NCBI RefSeq assembly: GCF_004570865.1
Contig: NZ_SPQS01000002.1
Location: forward strand, 62,001 to 126,000
DNA from: Bradyrhizobium frederickii
Lineage (GTDB): Bacteria; Pseudomonadota; Alphaproteobacteria; Rhizobiales; Xanthobacteraceae
Direction: 5' to 3'
DNA length: 64,000 nucleotides
Shown: positions 17,722 through 26,553 of the stretch, piece after piece
Layout of the letters: each line of letters opens with the position of its first letter
Position numbering within the stretch: the first letter of the stretch is position 1
Notes under the pieces: model-generated
Databases searched by the model: none
What the model was told of the DNA's origin: nothing
What the model saw: only the letters and a program-made list of their open reading frames with translations
Program-made: the position numbers and the translations under genes

Positions 17722-19377
17722 TCAATTCACCCGCAGGATGCGGGTCGGCGGCAGCGGACCGATCGGCCCGTGCGCCCGGAAGAACGCGAACAGCGCGTCG
17801 GCGTCGTAACCGCCATATTGCGGCGACGTGCCCTGCTTGGCGACGGTAAAACCGTCGCCGCCGACGGCAAGGTAGTCATTGAGCGTGACCCGGTAGCCGC
17901 TCGCAGGCTCGATCGGCCTGCCGTTGAGCGTCATTGTCTCGGGGATCACGCGCTCGCCGAATGGCTTCGACGCATCCCAGGCATAGCTGAATCCGTTCGA
18001 AACCTGGAGGATCCGCGGCCGCTTCGGGTCCAACCATTGCTGCTCGAGCATGTCCTTGAGCTGGCCGCCCGTCAGCGTGAGCGTGACGAGGCGATTGCGG
18101 AACGGCTGGCTGGCGAAGACGTCGCCGAAGGAAATCGCGCCGTTCTCCTTCGGCACGATGTCGGTGCGGATGCCGCCGGGATTGGTGAGCGCAATGACAG
18201 CGCTGCCATCCTTGGCGTCTCTGGTCGCGGCGAGCTGCGCATCCGCGATGACGTCGCCGAGTGCGCTCTCGCCGGCCTCGTTCGGCACGCGCGACAACGT
18301 CTGCGTCACCGATCCGGCCGGCCGGTTGGCGATCGGCGCTGAGAGTCTGTCGTAGGCCTCGATCAGCGCGGTCTGCTCCGCGTCCTTCGCCAGCGAGGCA
18401 TTGGCGACGAGCACGTTCTCGCCCCTGGCGCCGACGATGTCGCGCGTCGCGCGATCGAGCTTCAGGTCGATCGCGGTGACCAGCGTGCCGTATTTGTCGC
18501 CGCTGGTGACGAGCCGCCCGTCGATATCGCAGATATAGGCGCGGTGAGTATGGCCGCTGACGACGACGTCGACGGCGCGGTCGAATTTTTTCACGATGTC
18601 GACGATCGGCCCCGTAATGGCGGGGCATTCGTTGTAGTCGCCGGCGGGCTCGCCGCCCTGGTGGATCAGCACCACGATCGCCTCGACGCCGCGCGCCTTC
18701 AACTGCGGCACCAGCGCGTTCACTGTCTCGGCCTCGTCGCGGAATTCGAGCCCGGTTATGCCCGATGGCGAGACGATTCCTGCGGTCTCCTTCAAGGTCA
18801 GCCCGATGAAGGCGACGGGGATGCCGTCGAATTCCCTGATCTCGTAGGGCGGCAGCACGCTGTTGCCCGTCGCGGTCTCGATGGTGGATGCCGCCAGATA
18901 GCGGAATTTCGCGCCCGTGAACGGATGCGGCCCCTGGCAGCCGTCGACCGGATGGCAGCTGCCGTTCTGCATCCTGAGCAGCTCGGCCGTGCCCTCGTCG
19001 AATTCGTGATTGCCGACGGAGGTGATCGCCAGCCCCATCATCGAGAGCGATTCGATCGAGGGCTCGTCGTGAAACATCGCCGACAGGAACGGGCTCGCGC
19101 CGATCAGATCGCCGGCGGCGACGAAGATCGTGTTCCTGTGTCCTTCGCGCAGCTGCTTGACCAGCGTCGCCATGTATTCGGCGCCGCCGGCCGCCACCAT
19201 CACCTTCTTGCTTTTGTCCTCGGGATCTCCGATGCGGATGCCGCCCGGCGGCGGCCGCAGGTTGCCGTGGAAATCGTTGATGGCGAGGACGCGCAGCTCG
19301 ACGGGGGCTGCGGTCTGCGCGGAGGCGGGGAGGGCGCAGGTGAGGGCGAGTGCGGCAAGGAGGGATCGGTATCGCAT
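17722..19377 (-). CDS. Secreted 5'-nucleotidase/bifunctional metallophosphatase
   Basis: The 551-residue protein starts with a signal peptide (MRYRSLLAALALTCALPASAQ) and is therefore periplasmic. The N-terminal calcineurin-like domain shows the metal motifs INDFHGNL, VGNHEFDEG and VSGHTHRAYICD. The C-terminal half is the 5'-nucleotidase substrate domain, with LTNPGGIRTDIV and the closing LNDYLAVGGDGFTV strand. It probably hydrolyses nucleotides outside the cytoplasm to recover nucleoside and phosphate. Confidence 0.92.
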   Translation of the reverse strand: MRYRSLLAALALTCALPASAQTAAPVELRVLAINDFHGNLRPPPGGIRIGDPEDKSKKVMVAAGGAEYMATLVKQLREGHRNTIFVAAGDLIGASPFLSAMFHDEPSIESLSMMGLAITSVGNHEFDEGTAELLRMQNGSCHPVDGCQGPHPFTGAKFRYLAASTIETATGNSVLPPYEIREFDGIPVAFIGLTLKETAGIVSPSGITGLEFRDEAETVNALVPQLKARGVEAIVVLIHQGGEPAGDYNECPAITGPIVDIVKKFDRAVDVVVSGHTHRAYICDIDGRLVTSGDKYGTLVTAIDLKLDRATRDIVGARGENVLVANASLAKDAEQTALIEAYDRLSAPIANRPAGSVTQTLSRVPNEAGESALGDVIADAQLAATRDAKDGSAVIALTNPGGIRTDIVPKENGAISFGDVFASQPFRNRLVTLTLTGGQLKDMLEQQWLDPKRPRILQVSNGFSYAWDASKPFGERVIPETMTLNGRPIEPASGYRVTLNDYLAVGGDGFTVAKQGTSPQYGGYDADALFAFFRAHGPIGPLPPTRILRVN

Positions 19378-19703
19378 GGAACCAGGTTAGTCATTTTGCG
19401 CGAAGTTTTCACGAAGCATTGTCGTGAACGCGCCGCGCTTTCTTCCTTCTCCCCTTGTGGGAGAAGGTGGCGCGAAGCGCCGGATGAGGGGTTCTATCCG
19501 GTAACGACAATGCGATTCTCGTAAGGTGGACAAAGCGACTTGTCCGCCGTAGCTGCAGAGCAAAGGCGGAAGCGTTCCCACGTCTTTCGCCCTCATCGGC
19601 AGATGGTGGGCATGGCGCAAGTGCGCCTTTGCCCACCCTGCGATTCCGGACTCGCGGAGAGAGCTTTGATCCGTCTCCCGCACGGTGAGACGCAAAGTGC
19701 ATT
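19378..19703. repeat. Intergenic region made of dispersed repeats
   Basis: No gene is seen. A palindrome CCTTCTCCC...GGGAGAAGG lies at 19445-19467 and is followed by GCGCGAAGCGCCGGATGAGG. From about 19520 there is a segment with GGTGGACAAAGCG and CGGCAGATGGTGGGCATGGC that I associate with a common Bradyrhizobium intergenic repeat. These features fit repeat insertion between two genes rather than coding sequence. Confidence 0.55.
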
Positions 19704-20462
19704 CTACCGCTTCTTCCTGTTCGCGAACGCGTTGAACGCCGCCACCGCCTCGTCCGACTTCAGCCGTTCGCCGAACAGATGGCCTTCCTGGTCGATGCGG
19801 CGGGTGAGCTCTTCGGCCGGCGCGCGCAGCAGCTTGCGGGAGGTCGCGATCGCCTCGGCCGGCAGCCGGCAGATGTCGCGCGCCACCTTGCGCGCCTCGA
19901 CCTCGGTATGTCCCGGCGACACCACGGTGTTGACGAAGCCGGCGGCATGCGCCTCCGCGGCGGAAAAAGTCCGCCCCATCACCAGCATCGCAAAGGCGCG
20001 CTGATATCCCATCGTGTTCGGCATCAAGAGGCTGGCCGCGCCGATCGGCACCAGGCCGAGATGGATGTAGGGCGCGGAGAAGGTGGCGGCGTTCGAGGCC
20101 AGCACGTAGTCGCAGTGAAACAGCATCACGGTGCCTATCCCGATCGAGGCGCCGTCCACCGCCGCGATGATCGGCTTGACGTTGAGGGCGAGCGAATAGA
20201 GAAACTTGGCGCCCTCCGACAGCGTTTCGGGGCGCGAAGCGTCGGCGTGGAGAAAATCGTCGATGTCGTCGCCGGCGGTGAACACGCCGGAGCCGCCGGT
20301 GATGATCATGCAGCGGATATCGGGGTTGTTTTGCGCGGTGTCGATCGCGCGGCTCATCTCCCGGTACATGTCCTGGGTGATCGCGTTCTTCTTGCCCGGG
20401 CGGCGCAGCGAGATCACGCGCGTTTCGCGCTCCTCGGTGACGACGATATTGCCATTCGCCAT
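19704..20462 (-). CDS. Enoyl-CoA hydratase/isomerase family protein
   Basis: The 252-residue crotonase-fold protein shows KKNAITQDMYREM, the oxyanion loop GSGVFTAGDDIDDFL and the second loop AAVDGASIGIGTVMLFHCDY. Of the two catalytic glutamates of classic hydratases, the first position holds Gly/Ser-type residues (GASIGIG), so it may be an isomerase-like or other crotonase. The N-terminus is well placed for ATG 20462. It lies about 200 bases downstream of an acyl-CoA dehydrogenase on the same strand, which suggests fatty or dicarboxylic acid oxidation. Confidence 0.88.
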   Translation of the reverse strand: MANGNIVVTEERETRVISLRRPGKKNAITQDMYREMSRAIDTAQNNPDIRCMIITGGSGVFTAGDDIDDFLHADASRPETLSEGAKFLYSLALNVKPIIAAVDGASIGIGTVMLFHCDYVLASNAATFSAPYIHLGLVPIGAASLLMPNTMGYQRAFAMLVMGRTFSAAEAHAAGFVNTVVSPGHTEVEARKVARDICRLPAEAIATSRKLLRAPAEELTRRIDQEGHLFGERLKSDEAVAAFNAFANRKKR

Positions 20463-20659
20463 GAGAGCCCCCCTCCGCCCGCCGCTCGGCGAGTCTTGCC
20501 GGGCATCAGCCTACATCATCTCGCAGGCGTGCCAATGCGCCGGCTCAACCTTTTCGGAGCCATTCCGGGGCCATGTCGCCGCGATCTCTTGCTGTCATGG
20601 GTCCCGGCTCTGCGCAGCAACGCTACGCGTTGCAGCGGGTCCGGGACACATGAAGCAAC

Positions 20660-22438
20660 CTACCCCAGCAGCACCGCATCTGCCGCCGCGACCGATTCCG
20701 CGCTTTCTGTCACCGTGCGCTCGAGCGCGCCGGCCTGCACGGTGATGTTCTCGGCGAAGAAGCGCGCGAGCGAGACATAGCGCGCGGCGTCGGTGTTGCC
20801 GTCGGCCTTGGCGGCGAGCGCCTCGGAAGCAAGCAGGCAGCCGCCGAGCGTGGCGCCGAACTGCTGCAGATAGGGCGTCGCGCCGGCCAGCGCCTCGTTC
20901 GGTGCGGACGTGACGCGTTCCAGCAGCCACTTGCTGGCGCGCGTCAGCGCCTCGAGCGCTTCTCGCAATTTCGCTCCGGTGGTGCCGAAGGCGGGATCAT
21001 TGGAGGCCTCGACCTTCTTGACGGTTGCCGAGAGCTCGTCGAGCAGCGCCCATACCGAGGCACCGCCATTGGCTGCGAGCTTGCGCGTGACGAGGTCGAT
21101 CGCCTGGATGCCGTTGGTGCCCTCGTAGATCGCGGTGATGCGGGCGTCGCGATAGTGCTGCGCCGCGCCGGTCTCCTCGATGAAGCCCATGCCGCCATGG
21201 ACCTGCACGCCGAGATAGGCGACCTCGTTGCCGATGTCGGTGGAATAGGCCTTGGCCATCGGCGTCAGCAGCGCCGCGCGTGCGGCGGCATCGGCACGCA
21301 CCTTCGGGTCCTTGGCGCGCGTCGAGACGTCGATCGCGACCGCGGTCGCATAGCAGATGGTGCGCGCGGCGGCCGTCTGCGCCCGCATCCGCATCAGCAT
21401 GCGCTTGACGTCGGGATGAACGAAGATCGCATCCGAGCCGTCGGTCTTGCTGCCGACGGCGCGACCCTGCTTGCGCTCCTGGGCGTACGACAAGGCCTGC
21501 TGATAGGCGCGGTCGGCAACGCCGACGCCCTCGAGGCCGACGCCGAGGCGGGCCTGGTTCATCATCGTGAACATGCAGCGCATGCCCTGGTTCTCTTCGC
21601 CGATCAAGAAGCCGATGGCGCCGCCGTGATCGCCCATCGTCATGGTGCAGGTGGGGGAGGCATGCATGCCGAGCTTGTGCTCGACGCCGCTGGCAAAGAT
21701 GTCGTTGCGTGCGCCGAGCGAGCCGTCGGCATTGACCATGAATTTGGGCACCAGGAACAGCGAGATGCCCTTGGTGCCGGCGGGCGCATCGGGCAGGCGG
21801 GCCAGCACGAAATGCACGATGTTGTCGGTCATGTCGTGCTCGCCGTAGGTGATGAAGATCTTCGTCCCCTTGATGCGATAGGTGCCGTCGGCCTGCTTCT
21901 CGGCGCGGGTGCGCAGCGCGCCGACGTCGGAGCCGGCCTGCGGCTCGGTGAGCTGCATCGTGCCGGTCCATTCGCCGGAGACGAGCTTCTCCAGATAGAT
22001 CTTCTTCAGCTCGTCGCTGCCATGCGCGTCCAGCGCCTCGATCGCCGAGGCGGTGAGCAGCGGGCAGAGGCCGAAGGCGACGTTGGCCGCGCTCCAGATC
22101 TCGGTGCAGGCGGCGTTGATCGCGATCGGCAGGCCCTGGCCGCCGAAATCTTCGGGGCCGGACACCGCGTTCCAGCCGCCTTCGGTCCAGCGCTTGTAGG
22201 CGTCCGGCCAACCGGGCGCGGTCGTGACCTTGCCGTCGTCGAGCTTGATGCCGTGCTCGTCGCCCACCTTGTTGAGCGGCGCCAGCACGTCGGTTGCGAA
22301 CTTGCCGGCCTCCTCCAGCACGGCCGCGACGATGTCCAGGTCGAACTCGCCGTAATGACCGGCCTCCACGGCAGCCTTGAGGCCGGCGCCATGGTTGAGG
22401 GACAGCAGCATGTCATTGATCGGCGCGCGGTAGGTCAT
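20660..22438 (-). CDS. Acyl-CoA dehydrogenase, large FadE-like type
   Basis: This 592-residue flavoprotein oxidises acyl-CoA to enoyl-CoA. Core motifs include GTMQLTEPQAGSDVGALRT (flavin binding), KIFITYGEHDM and QVHGGMGFIEETGAAQHYRD with the following IYEGTNGIQAIDL. It has the N-terminal extension MTYRAPINDMLLSL and the extra C-terminal helical domain of the approximately 590-residue subgroup. The chain length preference is not evident. An enoyl-CoA hydratase follows on the same strand. Confidence 0.93.
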   Translation of the reverse strand: MTYRAPINDMLLSLNHGAGLKAAVEAGHYGEFDLDIVAAVLEEAGKFATDVLAPLNKVGDEHGIKLDDGKVTTAPGWPDAYKRWTEGGWNAVSGPEDFGGQGLPIAINAACTEIWSAANVAFGLCPLLTASAIEALDAHGSDELKKIYLEKLVSGEWTGTMQLTEPQAGSDVGALRTRAEKQADGTYRIKGTKIFITYGEHDMTDNIVHFVLARLPDAPAGTKGISLFLVPKFMVNADGSLGARNDIFASGVEHKLGMHASPTCTMTMGDHGGAIGFLIGEENQGMRCMFTMMNQARLGVGLEGVGVADRAYQQALSYAQERKQGRAVGSKTDGSDAIFVHPDVKRMLMRMRAQTAAARTICYATAVAIDVSTRAKDPKVRADAAARAALLTPMAKAYSTDIGNEVAYLGVQVHGGMGFIEETGAAQHYRDARITAIYEGTNGIQAIDLVTRKLAANGGASVWALLDELSATVKKVEASNDPAFGTTGAKLREALEALTRASKWLLERVTSAPNEALAGATPYLQQFGATLGGCLLASEALAAKADGNTDAARYVSLARFFAENITVQAGALERTVTESAESVAAADAVLLG

Positions 22439-22691
22439 GGCTCACTCCCGTGGACAAATATTGGCGCCGTATTCTCACGAAACGGGGGCGGTCTCAATGG
22501 CCGGAAGGCCGGGCGGGCGCCCGCCGGATCCTCGGGGTTCTCCATAATGGAGTGAGGTGTGGCGGATCGGCGGATCGGTGTGGTATTTTGACCCTCCAGG
22601 CGGTTGAAATACCGCGCCTCTCCCTATAGACCGGCTGCGACCGAAGGGAATCTGCGGGGGCCGGTTCTTCCGCCGTTTCTCGGTCGCCTGA

Positions 22692-22766
22692 TGGGGCGTA
22701 GCCAAGCGGTAAGGCAGCGGATTTTGATTCCGCCATTCGGAGGTTCGATCCCTCCCGCCCCAGCCA
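22692..22766 (+). tRNA. tRNA-Gln (anticodon UUG), CCA encoded
   Basis: The acceptor arms TGGGGCG and CGCCCCA pair perfectly. The anticodon stem GCGGA/TCCGC holds the loop TTTTGAT with anticodon TTG, which reads CAA. The T arm GGAGG-TTCGATC-CCTCC is perfect, and the 3' end is G followed by an encoded CCA. A promoter-like TTGAAA and TATAGA pair lies about 80 bases upstream. An integrase gene follows, so this tRNA is the probable insertion site of the genomic island. Confidence 0.96.
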
Positions 22767-22822
22767 GAGCCAACGCGCTGATTTTGTTATGAAAACGGCC
22801 TTGCTCAAGGCAGGATTTGCAG

Positions 22823-22861
22823 CGCATTTGGAAATTCCATTTGCCTCGCATTTGGAAATTC
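22823..22861. repeat. Direct repeat CGCATTTGGAAATTC, two copies
   Basis: Fifteen identical bases occur at 22823-22837 and 22847-22861, spaced 24 bases start to start. They lie between the tRNA and the integrase gene, where integrase arm-type or excisionase sites would be expected. No other gene was seen in 22767-23056. Confidence 0.55.
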
Positions 22862-23056
22862 TGTGCTCGTTTCGTTTTTGGTCGACCGCAGGTGAAAGTC
22901 GTCGCGCGTTGAACGTCGCTCAACTTATCAAAATACGAATTGAGCAGATGACGCTGTCCGCGCGTTGCAAGCTTCGACCGCTGCCGTTGATGTTGCGTGC
23001 GGGATCGACAGTTGCAGAACACGCCGCCTTTTACGGCGTTCAACGAAGCGCGAAGT

Positions 23057-24277
23057 CTATCCTTGAGATCGGACGCTAGTCTTCGAAATTGGAGAGGTCT
23101 GCGTTTCGTCTCGAGGTAATGCTGCTCCATCAGCATTCTGCTGATCGAGTTCCTTCTGCGCTAAGAGGTGTGCATGCCGCTTACGGGTCGCAGCCAACGC
23201 TCGCATCATTGTTTCCTTGGCATAGCCGCGATAGGCCTGTGCGGTCTTGTGGCCCGAGAGCGCACGACCCTGGCCGTCCGTCAGTTCGGCTTCCTCGAGT
23301 TCGGTCATGCCGCCGTGTCGACAGGCATCAAGCGTGAACAGCTTTGATACGCCGTCGATCTTCTTGCGCATCTGCTGCACAACTTTTTCCATGCCAGGGT
23401 AGGACCACACTTTGGCATCGCCCTTGCGTTCACCCTTTTGGATCCGACGCATGATCATAGGGACGCCGAGCTTGGGCAGGTGGCTTAAAACGTCCTCCGC
23501 TTCGGCGTAAAACTTGACGGTGTCTCCGTCGAGAGTCTCTTCGAGCGGATGCCAGACCAACGCCTTGTTCTTGTGGTGCTCAATGCGCACAGCGTGTGGC
23601 CAGTTTTTGCTGCGATAGTCGGGCCAAGTCAAAAACCCAGCCACCACGTTCTCCGGCCGTTGCAGCCATTCAAAGCAGATCACCGCGACAGCCGCGGGTT
23701 CAGGCCGCCCTTCTTTGATGCAGCCCCATGCAAATTTATAGACCTCCTCTCGAGTGACCGCGTGCTTCTTGGTCTTGGTGCGGCTCTTGAGGGTGAAATC
23801 GTCCCAGGGGTTCGGGTGCTTCCTATCGAACAACTCTGGGTGCAGCCGACGCATGATCCGCCACGCCTTTCGGCAGAGCCCCACTACCTTTTCTCCCTGC
23901 CGCAATCTGACGCCGTTCGGGCCGTTGATGATTTTGTCGTAGATCTTATCAGCGGCTCGGGGCGTGACTTCCATGATCTGCCGTTCGCCGATCCGCCGTC
24001 CGCTGTTGCCGACCGTGTCGCAGATCATTTGCATGATCCGTTCGTAGTCCGGGCGCGACCGAGGTGAGACCTTCTCAGTATACGCCTTCTCGGTCTTGTA
24101 TTGTCGGAACAGCCAATCAATCGTGCCGTAGCGCGCGATCTTGCCCTGCTCGCCCGGCGCACCCCTGCGCTGGTTATTCCATTCGTCGAACAAGGCATTG
24201 AGGGTGGCAGCGCGTCCGCCTTTTCCGTCACCGCCGCATGCGGTTTCGTAGCTCGTCCCAAGTGGCTCATTCGCCAT
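23057..24277 (-). CDS. Site-specific integrase, tyrosine-recombinase type
   Basis: The 406-residue protein resembles phage-type tyrosine recombinases. The C-terminal catalytic part shows TLDACRHGGMTELEEAEL (the box II Arg in CRH), followed by RALSGHKTAQAYRGYAKETM, which contains the GH-x(6)-Y geometry of the nucleophile region. The central region KTKKHAVTREEVYKFAW resembles the start of the catalytic domain. It sits just downstream of tRNA-Gln and points toward it, the common arrangement for island integrases. Base composition is slightly less GC-rich than in the neighbouring core genes. It presumably drove insertion of the region to its right. Confidence 0.85.
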   Translation of the reverse strand: MANEPLGTSYETACGGDGKGGRAATLNALFDEWNNQRRGAPGEQGKIARYGTIDWLFRQYKTEKAYTEKVSPRSRPDYERIMQMICDTVGNSGRRIGERQIMEVTPRAADKIYDKIINGPNGVRLRQGEKVVGLCRKAWRIMRRLHPELFDRKHPNPWDDFTLKSRTKTKKHAVTREEVYKFAWGCIKEGRPEPAAVAVICFEWLQRPENVVAGFLTWPDYRSKNWPHAVRIEHHKNKALVWHPLEETLDGDTVKFYAEAEDVLSHLPKLGVPMIMRRIQKGERKGDAKVWSYPGMEKVVQQMRKKIDGVSKLFTLDACRHGGMTELEEAELTDGQGRALSGHKTAQAYRGYAKETMMRALAATRKRHAHLLAQKELDQQNADGAALPRDETQTSPISKTSVRSQG

Positions 24278-24294
24278 CTCGCAGCCGAGTTTCC

Positions 24295-24582
24295 TGTGGC
24301 GAAACCCTCATCATCGGCCTCGCTGGATTTGTTTTGATCCGGCTGGGATTTCATCCGGCCCCGACGCTACTTGGCTTTGTGCTCGGATCGCAATTCGAAG
24401 AAAGCCTGCGGCGAGCTCTGGCGCTTTCGGGAGGAAATCTCACTACTTTCGTCGAGAGACCGATCAGCGCCACTGGGTACCGCGTGCTTGTTGATCGGCC
24501 GATGGCCTTCTTTCATTTTCGAAGGAGGCAAGCTGCGATGACGATTCCGGCCAGCGGCGCCACCATGGCTGGCCCTTCATGA
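24295..24582 (+). pseudogene. Remnant of TctA-type tricarboxylate transporter, C-terminal part
   Basis: The frame reads LIIGLAGFVLIRLGFHPAPT and then LLGFVLGSQFEESLRRALAL, followed by TTFVERPIS. This matches the C-terminal end of TctA, the large membrane subunit of tripartite tricarboxylate transporters. Everything upstream in the gene is missing; the fragment begins where the integrase gene starts on the other strand. It cannot make a working permease. It probably records loss of an older transporter operon. Confidence 0.7.
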
Positions 24583-24831
24583 TGGCTCTAGAACGGTGGC
24601 TCTTGCGCGGGGCATCCTGCGCTCGACCGCGATTTTAGGCGGCCAACGAAGCCGGATTATTCACATAAGGAATCTATTGTGAAAGATACCATTCCAAACG
24701 GCTTTAGGCTGATCGAACGACTTGGGGGCTTCGGTTCGGCGTTCTCTGTGCGCGCCCATGGGCCGCCACGACGCCCGCGAGCCGTCCAAGACGAATGGCG
24801 GTAGCGCTTGAGATATCTCATATAAAGGGGA

Positions 24832-25435
24832 ATGTCAGCCACCGATGTCTTTGACCAAATTCGTGAAGATATCCTGAACTGCACACTTACACCTGGAGAG
24901 GCGATCTACGAACAGGAACTCGCGAAGCGGTTTGGACTATCTAAATCGCCGATTCGCGAGGCGTTGCTGCGACTGCAGGAGCAAGATCTCGTCGAGGTGC
25001 GCGCGTAGCGGATATCGCGTTCGTCCGATATCAATCGCTGAGGCCGAAGAGTTGTACGAAATGCGTCATCTCTTCGAGCGAGCTTGCGTTTCGAGAGTTG
25101 TTGATCATGCAAGCGACGATCAAATTGACGAACTTAAGAGACATTTGACCAACAATGCTCGGATGGCGGTTCGTCCTTGGGTGATTTTGAATAGGAAATT
25201 TCACTCGACGCTGGCGCTGATAAGTGGGAACCGTGTTTGGCTGAAGCGACAAATCGATTTGTCGATCGTTTTGATCGCTTTACTATCGTCAGCGTCACTC
25301 GGATCCAGCTGCCGATCGATTGGACTCAATTCAATAAGGAGCATGCTGCGCTGGTCGAAGCTCTGCGAGCGCGAGACAAGCGTGCGGCGTTATAGCAGCA
25401 ATTTCACTTCGCGAAATCCTGTCGCCGTCTTTGCC
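24832..25435 (+). pseudogene. Broken GntR (FCD/FadR subfamily) regulator
   Basis: The first segment encodes a complete winged-helix domain, with MSATDVFDQIREDILNCTL and LAKRFGLSKSPIREALLRLQ, but ends in TAG at 25006. In the +1-related frame homology resumes with EAEELYEMRHLFERACVSRV, and in a third frame with QLPIDWTQFNKEHAALVEAL. So at least two frameshifts and two stops (TAG at 25006 and a TAG near 25394) break the gene. The ligand-binding FCD domain is thus lost. Confidence 0.85.
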
Positions 25436-25473
25436 TGATCATCGATCGCTGGAATTGAAGGCCGTGGACACGC

Positions 25474-26367
25474 CTATCCCCGTTCACGACGCGTAACCTT
25501 TTGGGCGATCTTCAGGAAATTGAACAAATGCGGCATCCGGTTGTCGCGCCGGTAGTTCAGCGACAGCGCGGTCCCTGGATTATATCCCTCATAGGCGCGG
25601 TAGGCGACGCCGGGGCGTTCCGCCTCCGAGACCGATTTCGGCACCAGCGCGATGCCGACGCCGACCGAGACCAGGCTGATCGCGGTCTGATAGTCCTGGG
25701 CCAGCACCTGCGATTTTGGAATGAAGCCATCTTTGAGGCATATGTTAAGGATGTGGTCGGCGAAGCTCGGGCGCGGCTTGCGCGGGTAGAGGATGAATGT
25801 CTCGGCCTTCAGCGCCGACAACCTGGTGACCCGCTGTTCGAGCAAAGGCGAGGTGTCGGACAGCGCGAGGATCAACGGCTCCTGCAGCAGCAGCTCCGAC
25901 TTCAACTCCTCGTCGTCGAGCGAGGGGCGGGCGATGGCGATATCGATCTCGCGCTGGATCACCGCGCGCTTCTGCTCGGCGTTGTTCATCGCCGACAGCG
26001 CGAGTTCGACGTCGGGATAGGCGGAGCGAAACGCCTTGATCACATTGGGCAGCACGCCATAGGTCGCCGATCCGACGAAGGCGACGCGCAGATGTCCCGA
26101 AAAACCTTCTCCGATCCGCTTGATCTCGCGATGCGTTCGGTCGAGTCGCTCCAGCACGTCGCGCGCACGCTCCAAAAGCACGCTGCCGGCCTGGGTCAGC
26201 CGGATCTGGCTTCGGCTCCGGTCGATCAGCATGACGCCGAGATCGCTCTCGAGTTGCGCGATCTGCCGGCTGAGCGGCGGCTGCGCGATCGCGAGCCGCG
26301 AGGCGGCACGGCCGAAATGCAGTTCCTCGGCGACGGCAACGAAATAGACCAGTCGCCTGAGATCCAT
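25474..26367 (-). CDS. LysR-family regulator of the catechol module
   Basis: The 297-residue LysR protein starts MDLRRLVYFVAVAEELHFGR, with the helix-turn-helix AASRLAIAQPPLSRQIAQLE in its first 40 residues. The effector domain resembles those of CatR/BenM-like regulators that bind muconate. It is the last gene of a minus-strand run FAD synthetase - flavin reductase - catA - catB - lysR, so it likely controls these genes. ATG 26388 upstream is an alternative start. The ligand is inferred from context. Confidence 0.85.
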   Translation of the reverse strand: MDLRRLVYFVAVAEELHFGRAASRLAIAQPPLSRQIAQLESDLGVMLIDRSRSQIRLTQAGSVLLERARDVLERLDRTHREIKRIGEGFSGHLRVAFVGSATYGVLPNVIKAFRSAYPDVELALSAMNNAEQKRAVIQREIDIAIARPSLDDEELKSELLLQEPLILALSDTSPLLEQRVTRLSALKAETFILYPRKPRPSFADHILNICLKDGFIPKSQVLAQDYQTAISLVSVGVGIALVPKSVSEAERPGVAYRAYEGYNPGTALSLNYRRDNRMPHLFNFLKIAQKVTRRERG

Positions 26368-26553
26368 GACGTCGTCGCGGTCGGTCACGGTCAGCCGGAC
26401 GCTTGTTCGCGCGCTTCCGCGGAAGCGGCCTGGAGGTCCCGCCGGGTTTGGTATCGCGTGGTCATCAGCGCACGATCGAGACGATGGTTCCAGCGTAAAG
26501 ACTGGGCGTAGGTCCTCGGATTGTCAATCGTCCGCGGGAACGACGCCGCCTGC

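Noticed and set aside
21155..22555. 466-codon open frame on the plus strand
   Set aside because: It runs opposite the well-supported acyl-CoA dehydrogenase and lacks any known motif.
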